Positions 10,252 to 21,308 of a stretch of DNA of 64,000 nt are shown here, piece by piece; within the stretch, counting starts at the first letter, position 1, and the number at the start of each line of letters is the position of its first letter. Made by a program: the position numbers and the translations under genes. A model generated the notes under the pieces. The model saw nothing but the letters and a program-made list of their open reading frames with translations, was not told the origin of the DNA and ran no database searches. This DNA comes from Fonsecaea monophora (lineage: Eukaryota; Ascomycota; Eurotiomycetes; Chaetothyriales; Herpotrichiellaceae), in contig NW_019174052.1 of assembly GCF_001642475.1 (NCBI RefSeq), positions 32,621-96,620 on the forward strand. Reading direction: 5' to 3'.

Positions 10252-12162
10252 ATGGCGACCCTAGCCGACGAGCTGCTCAATGACTTTGAGGACTCCGGTG
10301 ACGAAAACAACGACAACGACAACGCCAATGATTTTCAGGATGGAGATGAAGCAAACCATGCGAACGGCCTGGGATCTGCGACCGACAACGTACAGCGGGG
10401 TGGCGACGACAGTGACGAAGAACTGGAAGATGCCGAGGAAGAAGTCGCTGCTCAGAAGGCATCCGCCATAGCCGCAGAGGGTGTAGACGATGAAGAAGAT
10501 ACCAAGGCCAAGGTGGAAAAGATGCGACTGGGAGGCGTGCGTGATGTCCGAAGCGTGGCCGGTCTGATGAAGACTTTGGAACCAGTTCTCGAGGTAAGAG
10601 CTTGCCATTTCCAAAACATATCATAGCCTTGTCCGTTTACACGAAATGAATACAGCCCTGACGGTTCGTCCACCCTACAGAAAATCGCACATTACCAGAA
10701 CATACCACCTGATCAACGGACGACGACCGTTGGCTCAGTCGAAGATAACCCAGAATACGCCCTCTTGACCCAGGCCAATTCCCTGTCCACACAGATTGAC
10801 AGCGAAATCATTCTTGTCCACAAGTTCATTCGCGACCATTACTCTGCACGATTCCCAGAGTTAGAAACCCTCGTGGCCAACCCGATAGATTATGCGAAAA
10901 CGGTCGCGATCGTCCGAAATGGGCCTGTGGACAACATCAAAAGTCTAGCAGATTCGAGTGATAATATTGTCGGGGCTCCTCTGAGGTCAATCCTAGACGG
11001 GCCAACGCTGATGGTTGTCACGGTGGAAGGAACGACAACCAAAGGTCAAGATCTGAGTGAACAAGAACTTGAGACAACCCTCCGCGCGTGCGAAATGGTG
11101 CTGCAGCTTGACAGAGCTAAGAAGATCTTGACCGAATATGTGCAGTCTCGAATGAATGTCTTCGCTCCGAATCTCACTGTGCTCATTGGCTCCCTGACTG
11201 CTGCTCAATTGCTCAACTTTGCTGGCGGGCTCAAGAACCTGGCAAAGACGCCTGATCGCAACGTGCCAGCTATGGGTTCAAAGAGGCAGAGGCAGAGTGG
11301 GTTAGCCACCAATGTGGGCATCCGCCAGCAAGGATATCTCTATCATTCGCCCCTCATACAGGAAATCCCAAACGATTTAAGGGTGCAGGCAATGCGCATC
11401 GTGTCTGGGAAGCTCATCCTCGCTGCCCGAGTCGATAGCGTCCATCAAGCCCGCGATGGCTCAACGGGCGAGCACCTCCTAAACGAGTGTCTGCGCCGGC
11501 TCGACAAGTTGACTGAGCCCCCACCGAACAGAGGTGTAAGGGCTCTGCCTGCACCCGATGACAAACCGAGCAGAAAACGTGGTGGAAGAAGAGCCCGAAA
11601 GGCGAAGGCAGCGTATGCCATGACCGAACTCAGAAAGCAACAGAACCGTATGGCGTTTGGTAAAGAAGAAGCAGAAGTCGGTTACGGAACTGGGGAGGAG
11701 ACAGTGGGTCTGGGGATGATTGGTGCTCAAAACGAGGGCAGAATACGAGCCACACAGATTGATCGTCGAACCATGGCAAAGTTGAGCAAGAAGAACCCCG
11801 GCTGGGGTGTCTCTGGTACGGCGACAAGTCTGAATAACGGAACGACAACATCTCTGCGAGGCATTGGGTCTGCAGGTGGAGGAAACATGACTGCACTCCG
11901 GGCTCAAGGTCTTCGAACCAGTGGCGTTGGGGCCGGCACTGCAAGTTCAATTGCTTTCACCCCCGTCCAGGGTCTTGAGTTGGTCGATCCAAAAGTGCAG
12001 GCAGAGCTCAAGAGGAAGCGGGATGCTGAGAGTGCGGGTTACTTTTCAACTGGCACATTTACTCAAGTCAGTTCTGCAGCAACAAACGGCGGATTCAAGG
12101 TTCCTGGATTGCCTCCGAGCAAAAAGACGAATATGGGCCCTCCCCCCGCACCTGGGAAATGA
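10252..12162 (+). CDS. PRP31: U4/U6 snRNP protein Prp31
   Basis: 607 aa in two exons (10252-10593 and 10681-12162) around an 87-nt intron with GTAAGA donor and CTACAG acceptor, phase 0. Prp31 binds the U4 snRNA 5' stem-loop with the 15.5K protein and is needed to join U4/U6 with U5. The first exon is acidic (Asp/Asn/Glu-rich), followed by the NOSIC region and the Nop domain (MNVFAPNLTVLIGSLTAAQLL, then GYLYHSPLIQEIP). After that come a basic nuclear-localisation stretch (SRKRGGRRARKAK, about 411-423) and the Prp31 C-terminal domain (KQQNRMAFGKEE, then AKLSKKNPGWG). The C-terminal Gly/Thr-rich tail is typical. All family parts are present. Confidence 0.96.
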
Positions 12163-13141
12163 ACCAAGAAAGGGGGTTTGTTGATTTGGTGGTGTCTGAT
12201 GCCACCTTGATCAAAGGCTATTCGACCCACCTATGAATACCAATGCTATGGAACCAGGCTCGTCGGAAACGGTGTGTCCTAGACTGCACCGCGTTGAAAT
12301 CCCTTTCCAGAGTATGTCGATGGCTTGCACGCAAAGTATTTGCTCACCCACAGCTGGTGTGGTTTCTTGGTGGATCATGGGTACAATGCCAAAAAGCAAG
12401 CCATGGAGATGTGCTGAACGGGCTACACATAGGAGGATATCGCTCCGCCGAACCCTCAGTATGTCGTGAGAAACAACAGAAGAAAATAAGGTCATTCGAC
12501 GGGACAAGTCGAGAGACCGGCGGCTCATGGTCAAGGAAGAGGTTGGGCCACGATGCTCGCAACTCACTGGTCCGGCAGAGATCTCGGTCACAACCCTTTT
12601 TTGAAACAGATATCTTCCCAGTCCACACTTTGTCTTGTCAGGTTACGGGACTGCGGCGTCCAGCGTTCTCTCTAAATGGAGGAGTAGACGACACTCTGCG
12701 TTAGCGAGGATGCGGTGGCTGTGAGAGCAGAGGAGGACACTATGCTAAAAGGGAGGCCGAAATTTTATGCATTCCTGCTCGTCGACCTGATGGTGTTGAC
12801 TCCCTTTTTCGGGTATGCTCACCACTCTCGATCGTTCATGTCTGTCTGAGAGATATCCGTCACACGGAATGAATGGTCTGGAGAACAAGCCATCACGAAT
12901 GAATCGAGCCCAAGCTCCCGCATTTTCAGTGGCCTATAGATAGAAAGGTATCTTTGGTGTAGGACCGGGCAGGGCTTGTTCTCCTAGCCTTCACAGGTAT
13001 CTAGTGGTCGAAATGGCTGAAGATCCATTCCTTCGGTCCTTCGTCCATAGAGTCCATAGAGGAAGAATGGTGAAGTTGTGCTGCACAATATAATGTCTCC
13101 AACAGCAGCCAATATGCCATTTCGATTGCGCACAGGAGGAC
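12163..13141. other. Convergent intergenic region
   Basis: About 1 kb between the 3' ends of PRP31 and TPT1. Small frames exist on both strands but none has a recognisable domain. It most likely holds the 3' untranslated ends of both genes. Confidence 0.5.
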
Positions 13142-14599
13142 TCAAGCGTCGAGTTTCTCCCCTTCTATCTCGATATCCCCTCCTCTTCCTCTCCCTCTGC
13201 CTCTCCCCTTCCCTTGGCCCCTCTCCCCGCCTCTCCCTCTGGGTCCTGCGCCTTTCCCCCGCGGAACAGGCCTCGTGCGTAGCGGTTCAGGCAAGTCGCG
13301 GACCGAGCCTCTCCCGGCCTCCCAGAGCAGGCCAATCCCCTTTTTGACCTCGACGGCCGCAAGGAAGTAGTCGACAGGCACGAGTTTAGCGGCTTTGGCA
13401 TTAGTATCGTCCTCCTCTCCGTCCGCGGTCGTCGTCGTAGTTGTCTTCGTCGTCGCCGTATCTGAGGGCTGAGGGGTGGCAGTATTGTTGTTAGTACTAG
13501 TGTCGGCACCAGTGCTAGTACCAGGCACGGTAGGGACAGAAGAGACAGAAGAAGGAACAAGGCCGTCGGAGAGGATGACCCCGTTCTCGCTCCGCCACCA
13601 CTTCATGTCCGGCGCCTCGGCCAGCGCCTTGCGGATGTCCACGTAGATGAGGATCTGGGCGTCGCTCCTCATGCCGCTGATGACCTTGTTCTGGCCTAGC
13701 AGGGCACCGAGGGTTTTGGACTGGGCTTTCTTGTTGGCCTTTTTGCTCTGTCTTTTGGAGGCCTTTGTTTGGGGTTCCCCGTCGTGCGCGGGCTTGGTCT
13801 CGGTGTTATCGTCGTCGTCGTCGTTATTGTTGTCGTTTTCACTGTCATTGTCATCTTGGTTATCGTCTCGGGTGCCATTAACATCATCATCTTCTGCGGT
13901 GACAGCAGCGTCGATGGCAGGATCGGCAGACGATGTTGGCAAGACCTCACTCAACGAAGGCCCCGTCGCGAAATGGACGTGATTCCTCGTCATGCTCTTC
14001 AACCCGCCGCTGCGCAGGATCTGGTCCCACGCGCCGTAAAAGGTGCCGTGCACAACCGTGTCCGGGATGCTGGCCGGGTCAGCGAGCGAGATCGGGGTGA
14101 GCAGGTTCTCGGCCTCGACGGTTTTCATGCTGTGGCCCTGCGTGGCGCGGATGAAGAATCTCCTCGTGTCGACGGTTTCGTCGTTGCCTGAAGAAGCCAG
14201 TGATGCTTCGAATGTCGATATTGCCCGCTGCGTTTCCGTCTCGGGTTCATTCGCCGTCTTCGAATCCGCTTCCGCCTTGACGACGGTCGGTGTTCCTCCC
14301 CCTCCAGCCTCGGCGTCAGCGTGCACGTACTTCATCGCGAACCGCTTCTTGTCGCTCTGCTTGACCACTTCGACGACCTCGGCAAACGTCACGGGTGGCT
14401 GCATGTTCCGCAGCTTCTGCCATCCCAGCAAGTGGTCCATCCGCACGTACCCGTGGCTGTCGATGGGGATGCGTTCGTCGACAGCTGCATGGCGCAGGAG
14501 CCGGGAGAGGGCTTTGGAGACCAGCACGGTGCGCGGGAGAGAGTCGTGACGAAATCCGCCCCGACCACCGCGCCCACGACCACGTCCACGGCCCGACAT
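13142..14599 (-). CDS. TPT1: tRNA 2'-phosphotransferase (Tpt1/KptA family)
   Basis: 485 aa, one exon. Tpt1 removes the 2'-phosphate left at the splice junction by tRNA ligase, transferring it to NAD+ to give ADP-ribose 1'',2''-cyclic phosphate. The family core is visible: LSRLLRHAA with Arg36-His37, the RATQGHS motif with Arg151, VVHGTFYGAWDQILRSGGL, HVHFATG, and SGMRSDAQILIYVD followed by WWRSENGVILSDG. These cover the conserved Arg-His-Arg-Arg set, the last Arg probably being that of SGMR. Three parts are unusual: an RGG-type N-terminus, an Asp/Asn-rich then Lys-rich insert of about 70 residues between FATG and the SGMR strand, and a Gly/Arg-rich tail. The protein is therefore about twice the length of yeast Tpt1. 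Confidence 0.93.
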   Translation of the reverse strand: MSGRGRGRGRGGRGGFRHDSLPRTVLVSKALSRLLRHAAVDERIPIDSHGYVRMDHLLGWQKLRNMQPPVTFAEVVEVVKQSDKKRFAMKYVHADAEAGGGGTPTVVKAEADSKTANEPETETQRAISTFEASLASSGNDETVDTRRFFIRATQGHSMKTVEAENLLTPISLADPASIPDTVVHGTFYGAWDQILRSGGLKSMTRNHVHFATGPSLSEVLPTSSADPAIDAAVTAEDDDVNGTRDDNQDDNDSENDNNNDDDDDNTETKPAHDGEPQTKASKRQSKKANKKAQSKTLGALLGQNKVISGMRSDAQILIYVDIRKALAEAPDMKWWRSENGVILSDGLVPSSVSSVPTVPGTSTGADTSTNNNTATPQPSDTATTKTTTTTTADGEEDDTNAKAAKLVPVDYFLAAVEVKKGIGLLWEAGRGSVRDLPEPLRTRPVPRGKGAGPRGRGGERGQGKGRGRGRGRGGDIEIEGEKLDA

Positions 14600-15807
14600 G
14601 ATTGAGCGGAGGTTGTCGATGGGGAGAAAAGCGGTGACGACGAGTCACCTGTACAGGAGGGATTGCAGGGGTCTTGAGATTTGTAGCGAACAAAGACAAC
14701 GGCTTCTAGTGACTGGATGGCTGGATGACTATATTTCCCAATGTTCAAAAAGAAATAAATCCACGCCAAGTATTTTCCCCTTACACGCTCGAGGCTGAAA
14801 GAAATCCAAAAACCCGCGAGCTCAGAGACTTTTTGAAGCAAAAATGATATCGACCCCTTCTCGCCCCCCCTCAACAGGTTGTGTCGACAACGATGTCGGG
14901 ATCACAAGTGAGTCACGCACGGGTCAAAACACAAAAAGAGACATTGCGTTGATGACTCAAGCGTGTGGCCCCCGAAACCTGCGTGGAAACCGGAGACGCT
15001 CCGTTTAGATTGCGAGGATGTTCAGGACTTCAAAAGGCGGAGATGTGGCCTCGAACTGGTCGAGAGCTATAGTTGGCTGTACCTAGGATCTTGTAGACGA
15101 CGGAGTGAGTCAAGGCCGATATGGAAAGCCTCTGATTCTTCCAGTAAATATATTATACACATGCCGAACTATGATGAGGTGCGAAGCAAGGCACCGCTTA
15201 TCGATAAGATTAGCGCTGATATCTCAGCCTCATCGGAATTTCAGGATTCATTAGCAGTTGTGAATAGGAATGAGTACAGAGGCCAAAATATGACGAGTCC
15301 TTGTGGATGCTCACTCTCGTGAGTCTGTATTAGTAGCAGCAGCAACATAATGCACTTCTCTCCCGAGGCAGTTCTGCCACAACTTATCTACATATGTAGA
15401 TACGAGTACATGGACCTGTCCAACACCCGTTTCAACCACGTTGCTGCTCTCTTATCTTTCACACTCTGCCCCCCTCCGTGTCACCTTAATTACATGCTCA
15501 AAGTCGAGCTGATGAGATGTGTGTATACTGCCATTGAGAACCCGGGGATGATACGGTTGGATGACCAGTCACTTAACTCCAGGTTCAGGCTTAATGTCCC
15601 ATGATCCATAAGAAATTCGTCAGATTCCGGCGAGGGTAACAGAGTAGGGTATAAATATAAAGAAATTGTGAAGGAGATCAATCCGAAGAGATCTGCCCAA
15701 ATGCTTTTTCCAAAAGGAGTATACCTCCCACAAACCCAAGTTCAAAAAAGACGGTAGAATCCAACAGAAGAGGAAGAGTGGGCCTAATGGCCAGGTGATG
15801 TTGGCTT
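14600..15807. other. Intergenic region
   Basis: 1.2 kb holding the TPT1 promoter (near 14600) and the 3' side of the next minus-strand gene. No supported gene, RNA or repeat was seen. Confidence 0.5.
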
Positions 15808-17031
15808 TTAGAAATTCTGTGCGATCCCGCCTTGGGCTTGCGGGAATGTCGGTGCTCGCTCGATGCGAGTGTTCCTTCGGGCTTGGTTGTCACGTATAAC
15901 GGGTTGCGTTCCAGTACCTCCGTATGAACCATCGCCATACGGGCCATGGCTGGCGTTTGCTTCGTTATATATATTATAAGGGACTTCTTCCTGATAGTAT
16001 GGGCCAGGCATTTGAGGCGCTTCTGAAGATGCCTCAGAGTGGTGGCCTTCAGAGTATGCCGAGGAAGCGTTAGATGGACCGCGGCGAATGTCTCCTGTCC
16101 CACTGCGATTCCGATTGAGCGCTCCCGCAGTCCCCAAGGCTGCAACGCCGTCTCCGCTTTCTGGATGACCGTTCATCAAGGGATCTGCAGAGTATTGATC
16201 CGAGGTCGCATTCGGCGAAGCCTGGGGGGCATATCCGCCAGGTTGACTGCTGCTTTCCGATAGAGCCAGACCGCCAGCAGCTCGTCCATTGGAACCGAGC
16301 GTCGTTGAAGCTTTCCGATTCGAGGATGTTGCTCCCCATCCGCGATATCCACTGGTGTCATCTTGTCCTTCAGATTGATTGTCAGTATACGGAGCCGCGG
16401 CAACTCCGAGCGTCGGATCGCTGTTCGGATTAAAGCCATATTCAGCCATCTCGCTCTTACGCAGTTCTTCTGCATTCTTCCTCGCCTTTCGTTTCCTCCA
16501 GCAGAAGAATCCAATCAAAAATAGCGCTGCGATAACCACGATCGGAATGATGACGGCTATTGCAATCTTTGCACCGGAACTGAGACCACTTGAAGATCCG
16601 GACCTTGAGCCTGGAGCACTCAGTGTTGATGGTGTGGGAGATGAGGTGGTGGGGGTGACTGTTAACGACGCGGTAGCAGTGTCCGAAGTCGGGGTATCCG
16701 GAGAGAATGTGGAGGTAACAACAACCACTGTAGGAGTCTGAGAGCCTCCTGGGGTCGATGCTGGTGTTTGGGTAACTGTTTCTGTCGCAATAATGACGCT
16801 GGGGCTCGTATCAGGAGTGCTGGTGTCAGGTACCACTGTGGTCGAGGGAGGAATGGAGATGGATGAGGTGACTGTAGTCGGCGGTGGAGTGGACGTGTCG
16901 GATGTTATCGAGGTATCGGTCGAGGTCGAATCTGTGACGGTAACAGTGGTAGAGAACGAGGTAGTGAGGCTGGTCGAAGTCGTGCCGATAATTGTCGTGA
17001 TGACCGAGTCGGTCGCGCTGGTATCTATCAT
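15808..17031 (-). CDS. Ser/Thr-rich single-pass membrane protein
   Basis: 407 aa, one exon; an in-frame TAA lies two codons upstream of the ATG. Residues 1-150 are almost only Ser, Thr, Pro and Val and would be heavily O-mannosylated outside the cell. A hydrophobic helix (about 155-177) is followed by a WRKRKARK stop-transfer and a 225-residue disordered tail rich in Gly, Ser, Tyr and Asn, ending RAPTFPQAQGGIAQNF. This Mid2/Wsc-like layout is common in fungal wall-stress sensors, but there is no cysteine-rich WSC domain. No signal peptide is visible, so the membrane helix may act as a reverse signal-anchor, or a 5' exon is missing. The function is not known. Confidence 0.75.
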   Translation of the reverse strand: MIDTSATDSVITTIIGTTSTSLTTSFSTTVTVTDSTSTDTSITSDTSTPPPTTVTSSISIPPSTTVVPDTSTPDTSPSVIIATETVTQTPASTPGGSQTPTVVVVTSTFSPDTPTSDTATASLTVTPTTSSPTPSTLSAPGSRSGSSSGLSSGAKIAIAVIIPIVVIAALFLIGFFCWRKRKARKNAEELRKSEMAEYGFNPNSDPTLGVAAAPYTDNQSEGQDDTSGYRGWGATSSNRKASTTLGSNGRAAGGLALSESSSQPGGYAPQASPNATSDQYSADPLMNGHPESGDGVAALGTAGALNRNRSGTGDIRRGPSNASSAYSEGHHSEASSEAPQMPGPYYQEEVPYNIYNEANASHGPYGDGSYGGTGTQPVIRDNQARRNTRIERAPTFPQAQGGIAQNF

Positions 17032-18937
17032 CTTTTAGCCTGGAGCCGCCTTCACATGGAGCGTGTGTCCATACCAGTCGACATTGTGGATTGAATTCCT
17101 GGAGTAGGTGTTTATGGGAAACAATGCCTGCCGCAACAAGCGGAGGTAATGGGAGACGTTCAACGCGTAGCCACACCAGCTTTACTGGTCTACCAGATAT
17201 TCTCCAAAATGTTGGAAGGGATTGAACTCTATTATATCACGAAGTTCCAGTGACAAGGTGTTGGAGTCTCAATGTTGCCCGTCAGCCGCAGGTTTAAAAA
17301 AAAGGGTAGTGGCAGACAGAAGGCGAATTGAAGTGTCTGGACGCGAGGGCTGTGTGTGGTCCCTTTGCCAGACCAATAATACATGCAGGGAGAAGATAAT
17401 GATGATGACGATGAGGAGTGACTTCTTAACGGGATCAGATCCGACAGGGGGTGTATACAGTAAGATGGGAGAATGTATAATGCTGCGACTCCGAGATGAA
17501 GACGCAGGGAAACATGTTCAACGTTGGAGAGACGGAAGAATTGAGCTGCTGAAGGTGGAGGGCGCAGCAAGTGGCGAGCCTGAGACAGAAAGAGGCCGCA
17601 GAGGGGGAAACAGTCAATAGTTCAGGAATCATGGCTCAGGGTTGTGATGGTTGTGGTGGGGCCTGTGTAAATTATTATTGGGTAAACCGCATGCTAAACT
17701 TACCAGTAACTCAGTAGTGGTGCCAGGAACTTGCAGGATGGCGGGCCCTGGCACCAGCTGGAACATGACCTCCGACAAAAGAGTTTAGGGGCCTCTGGAG
17801 CTTGTTACCCTTGGGACTCCTTGGTCTTTTAGGTACCTAGGAGGACTAGTAAGGACGGAATATAGCCTAGCTCTCTGAGACCGAACCATCGTTACATGCA
17901 AAGTCTTCGGTACTTGTCCACTTTGTAAAGATTTTCATCTCCCCCAAAGATCACAGAGCCGAACTTCCGTTCCTTCAGAGATTCGTACCGGTCGAACGTC
18001 TGCTTTCGAGACCAAAACTGGGCATAACTGCTTCCCTACGAGTAGATGATCATCCCCTCGATAATGGACACCAAGGACCCTAGACTGCGGAAGTACAGCC
18101 ATCCCACCCGTCCCGACAGTCCTCGATGGCGGCTCTTTGCAGCTTTGGGACCCTCTCCACGGCTCCCACGCTCCAATCTGAGTGCTCAATGCATCACAGA
18201 CTGACCCGATTATGTGAGACTGCCGCTGTCACGACGAAAATACTGCCCCCCTCGTCTGGCAATGTGATACACACCCTGCCCCGACGCCAAGGTCTCGTAC
18301 TACAATCGCTCCCTACCAGGGTTCATGTTGGGCTTTTGGGACATGCCAATCCTGCAGGGCGCCGATTTCTACCAGTATCGAGTACTCCTTGCTGGGATCT
18401 GGATCTTGATATCCGCTCTGCGCCTGCGCTTCCTCATGCCAAAAGCTGCCAACTACCCAATTCTAGCTCATTGCCGCACCGCGAACCACTTTCCCTTGGC
18501 TCATTGACCTATTCGGCGCCCATTCGGCGGAAACTTGGAAGAAGAATCTGAGCTCAAGAGAGGCATCATGCACCTCGCATGAATTCCGTAGAAGGGCACA
18601 ACAACCGCAAGAGGATCAGAGTCGACCCCGGAATCGGTCAACCATCCAATCGCGGGTTATGCCCTTTGGTTTCGTTTTCACCGAAGACCACAGGGATCTT
18701 CGGGCGGGGGAACAAGCTTCCCGACTCTGATATTTTATGTGAACTTTTTTGATAGGGACAGTCCCAAATAGATTCCTAGGCCTCGGTGCCTCGAATGGGC
18801 ACGATATGCCACTGGCGAGAGCTCCCGAGCCTCCTGACAACGCCCCTCGCCATGCTTTAAAAAAGTCCCATATAGAGTCATGTCTCGAATCAAAGATATC
18901 GGTCCAATGTAGATACACGCCACTCCGTCAAGAACAT
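17032..18937. other. Intergenic region
   Basis: 1.9 kb. The left part should hold the promoter of the Ser/Thr-rich gene. The rest is the 3' side of the next minus-strand gene. Short frames are present but none looks coding. Confidence 0.45.
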
Positions 18938-21308
18938 TCATCGATTTAGATCCCACTGCGGCTTCAATGCAGCCGCTAGCTCGTCTCTGGTACCTGCAAC
19001 CTCTTTTGGTATGCGACTCACGCGGTATGCGCCGGTCCGGATATTATGAACGTGGAGAGCCGATATTCCGGATCGATTGCTGCGAATACTTCCAGTCTCA
19101 GTGCCAGTGTCGTTTACTCTGAGTCGCGATGGCGGTGCAAAGTCCAATGCTGTGAATGTGGATGACTTTCTCAATTGATGCCTGCCGATAATTGTTAGTC
19201 ATAAAGATCCCGCGGATTGGTAGACACAAGACTTACGGGCTGGGTATAACCGCCAGATCATCGAATGATGATGCGAGTGGAATGTGAGCCCTCACCGCTG
19301 GCGAGTACGGCCTCAGTCCTCCACGGAGGCTATCGGGAGTACCAGATCGCTGGTTGTGGATTTTCTGAGGGGGAGCGAAGTCTATGGGCAAAAACGTGTC
19401 CTCCTTGAGTTTTGCCGGCGTTGGCAGGAGGTTCAACGCTTTCGGCGGTGGCAGGTTCTTCGGCGGTGGCATGCGAGGATATCCCCCATACCGACCCGAT
19501 GCCGAAGAAAACGCCCTAGGGCCGGATTGATAGCTTCCGTTAGAAACCGTTGCACGATGTCTCCCGTACGCGCCGTTCTGTGACATGCCCCGAGGTGGAT
19601 AATATGCCGCCTGATCATAGTAACCATCTGGATAGGCACCCGGTCCATGGCTGTCTTGGTGGTAGCCTTCAGCACCATCGTAATATTGCATGTTTTGAAC
19701 CGGATTCTGCGGTTTGGAGTCATCAAAGTATTCTTTGTAGAATGATCTGATCCGGTTGGCGCGCTGTTCTGGGTTTTCGGACGGATCGTCGGGGGGTAAT
19801 GGTCGCAGCCCCATTGTGAGTCGACGGGGATCGTACCCAGTGTAGTCGTCGTAGTCTTCGAAGTCATAATACCCATGCTCCTCAGGATATTGTTGATCAT
19901 GATCTCCGTAAGCCTCGTATTCATCGTAGTAATCGTCTTCCTCTTGTTGAGCCTGGTGTTGACCTTGCGATGTCTGATTATGCGAAAGCTCTGGGCCAGA
20001 GAACTCCGTTGAACGAGTGTCGCTGCCCTGGGGCGTCTTCTTTGATGTATCTAGAGCGGTAGTAGGGTCTTCTTTCGGGATCACGGCATGTTGTCCATTG
20101 CCTTGGGAGTCGATGAAGCTTAGCTGAGGTAGCCGTGCCTGGCGTTCTTCTGGAGTATCCACCGTAATGCCTGGAACGACAGGATTCTGTCCATGCGAGG
20201 TTGAAGTTGTGGACGGTGTAAATGGGGGTGGAGCGTCTTTGAGTACTGCTGGGGGAGGCGCCTGGACTTGCATAACTGGTGACTCGGCTCGGACTTCTTT
20301 GACAGTCGATATAGGTTCCTTCTTGACTTGTTCCTCCTCAAATAATCCACCGCCACTAATAAATTGGCCTAGGTAGTTGTTGCTGGCCCTCAAAGAGTTC
20401 ACTGCTCCGTTGCTACTCGCCGTGCTCACAAAAGAGTCACGGATAGGGTCGGGTATGGTAGGAGGCAGCAATGTGTTCGCTTTGACCGGCGGCATAGGAC
20501 CATGGCCTCCTGGAGCCGACTCTGCCGGAATAGGGTGTCCTGATGGAGGTGGCACATTCGCAGGCTCCTGGGCATTGTGCAACAAATTCTGCCTCGAGTC
20601 AAACGGAAACCTGCGGCTAGAAGACCCAGTATAGCTTGAGGAATCGTCGACGGGGCTTCTGAGACTTGACGGTGGCCGTATGGAACCATCATCAGGAATG
20701 AAGGTAGTCGCACGATATTTATCGTCACCAGTGGTTATAGAGCGAGACAGCGAATGGAGCGATTCCCTAGAGTGGTGCAGTTCGGGCGGCAGAAGATAAG
20801 GGTTATTGGCATCCAAGTCAAGCGACAAGCCACGAGCTCGTCGGCCGCCTGTCTCTTTGTCCTCAGCCATCGACATCTCTGGGTTTTTCCGACCCTTCTT
20901 CTTCCCCCCAGGGTTGTGCTTCGCCTCGAGCAGGCCAAAATCAAGGGATTTGTGTTTGTCTTCAGCATCTTCTCTTCTTAACTTCTTCACATGCCTCCTC
21001 TGCAGATATAACAGGATACCCAGGGCGATCGCTAAAGGTATAACTACTGCCAGAACGATTGGCACAGTTGTACTCGACCCATCAGACCCGTAATATTTCT
21101 CACAAGCGCCCGAGTTGTCGTTTGGGCCACACGATGTTGTGGTTGCCGGGCTCGATGAACTTGAAGACGACTCGGCTCTTTGCACCAGCGAAGGGGGTCT
21201 CTCCAAATAGAGGCCTTCTAACCGAATATCGGGGATGGGACCTGGACGAGCGAAGGGGTTCCTCGGCAGTATCTGCGGCTCATTCTCAGGGAGAATGGGA
21301 GAGGACAT
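18938..21308 (-). CDS. Single-pass membrane protein with long cytoplasmic tail (Skg6/Tos2-like layout)
   Basis: 771 aa in two exons (21308-19237 and 19181-18938). The 55-nt intron has a GTAAGT donor, GACTAAC branch site and CGGCAG acceptor, and joining restores the frame as AVIPSP-HQLRKSS. The N-terminal 80 residues include a conserved-looking LPRNPFARPGPIPD block and a Ser-rich stretch with two Cys. A membrane helix (82-103) is followed by RRHVKKLRREDAEDKHKSLDFG, a juxtamembrane block I associate with fungal Skg6-like proteins. The remaining tail is disordered, with an acidic/Tyr stretch (YYDEYEAYGDHDQQY) and Pro/Gly-rich segments; ALDFAPPSR in the second exon echoes PIDFAPPQK earlier. I chose the ATG at 21308 because the open frame further upstream begins without an ATG. 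A role at sites of polar growth is an inference from the layout. Confidence 0.8.

Noticed and set aside
12211..12704. Overlapping frames on both strands between PRP31 and TPT1
   Set aside because: Both are short, lack domains and lie in expected 3' untranslated sequence.
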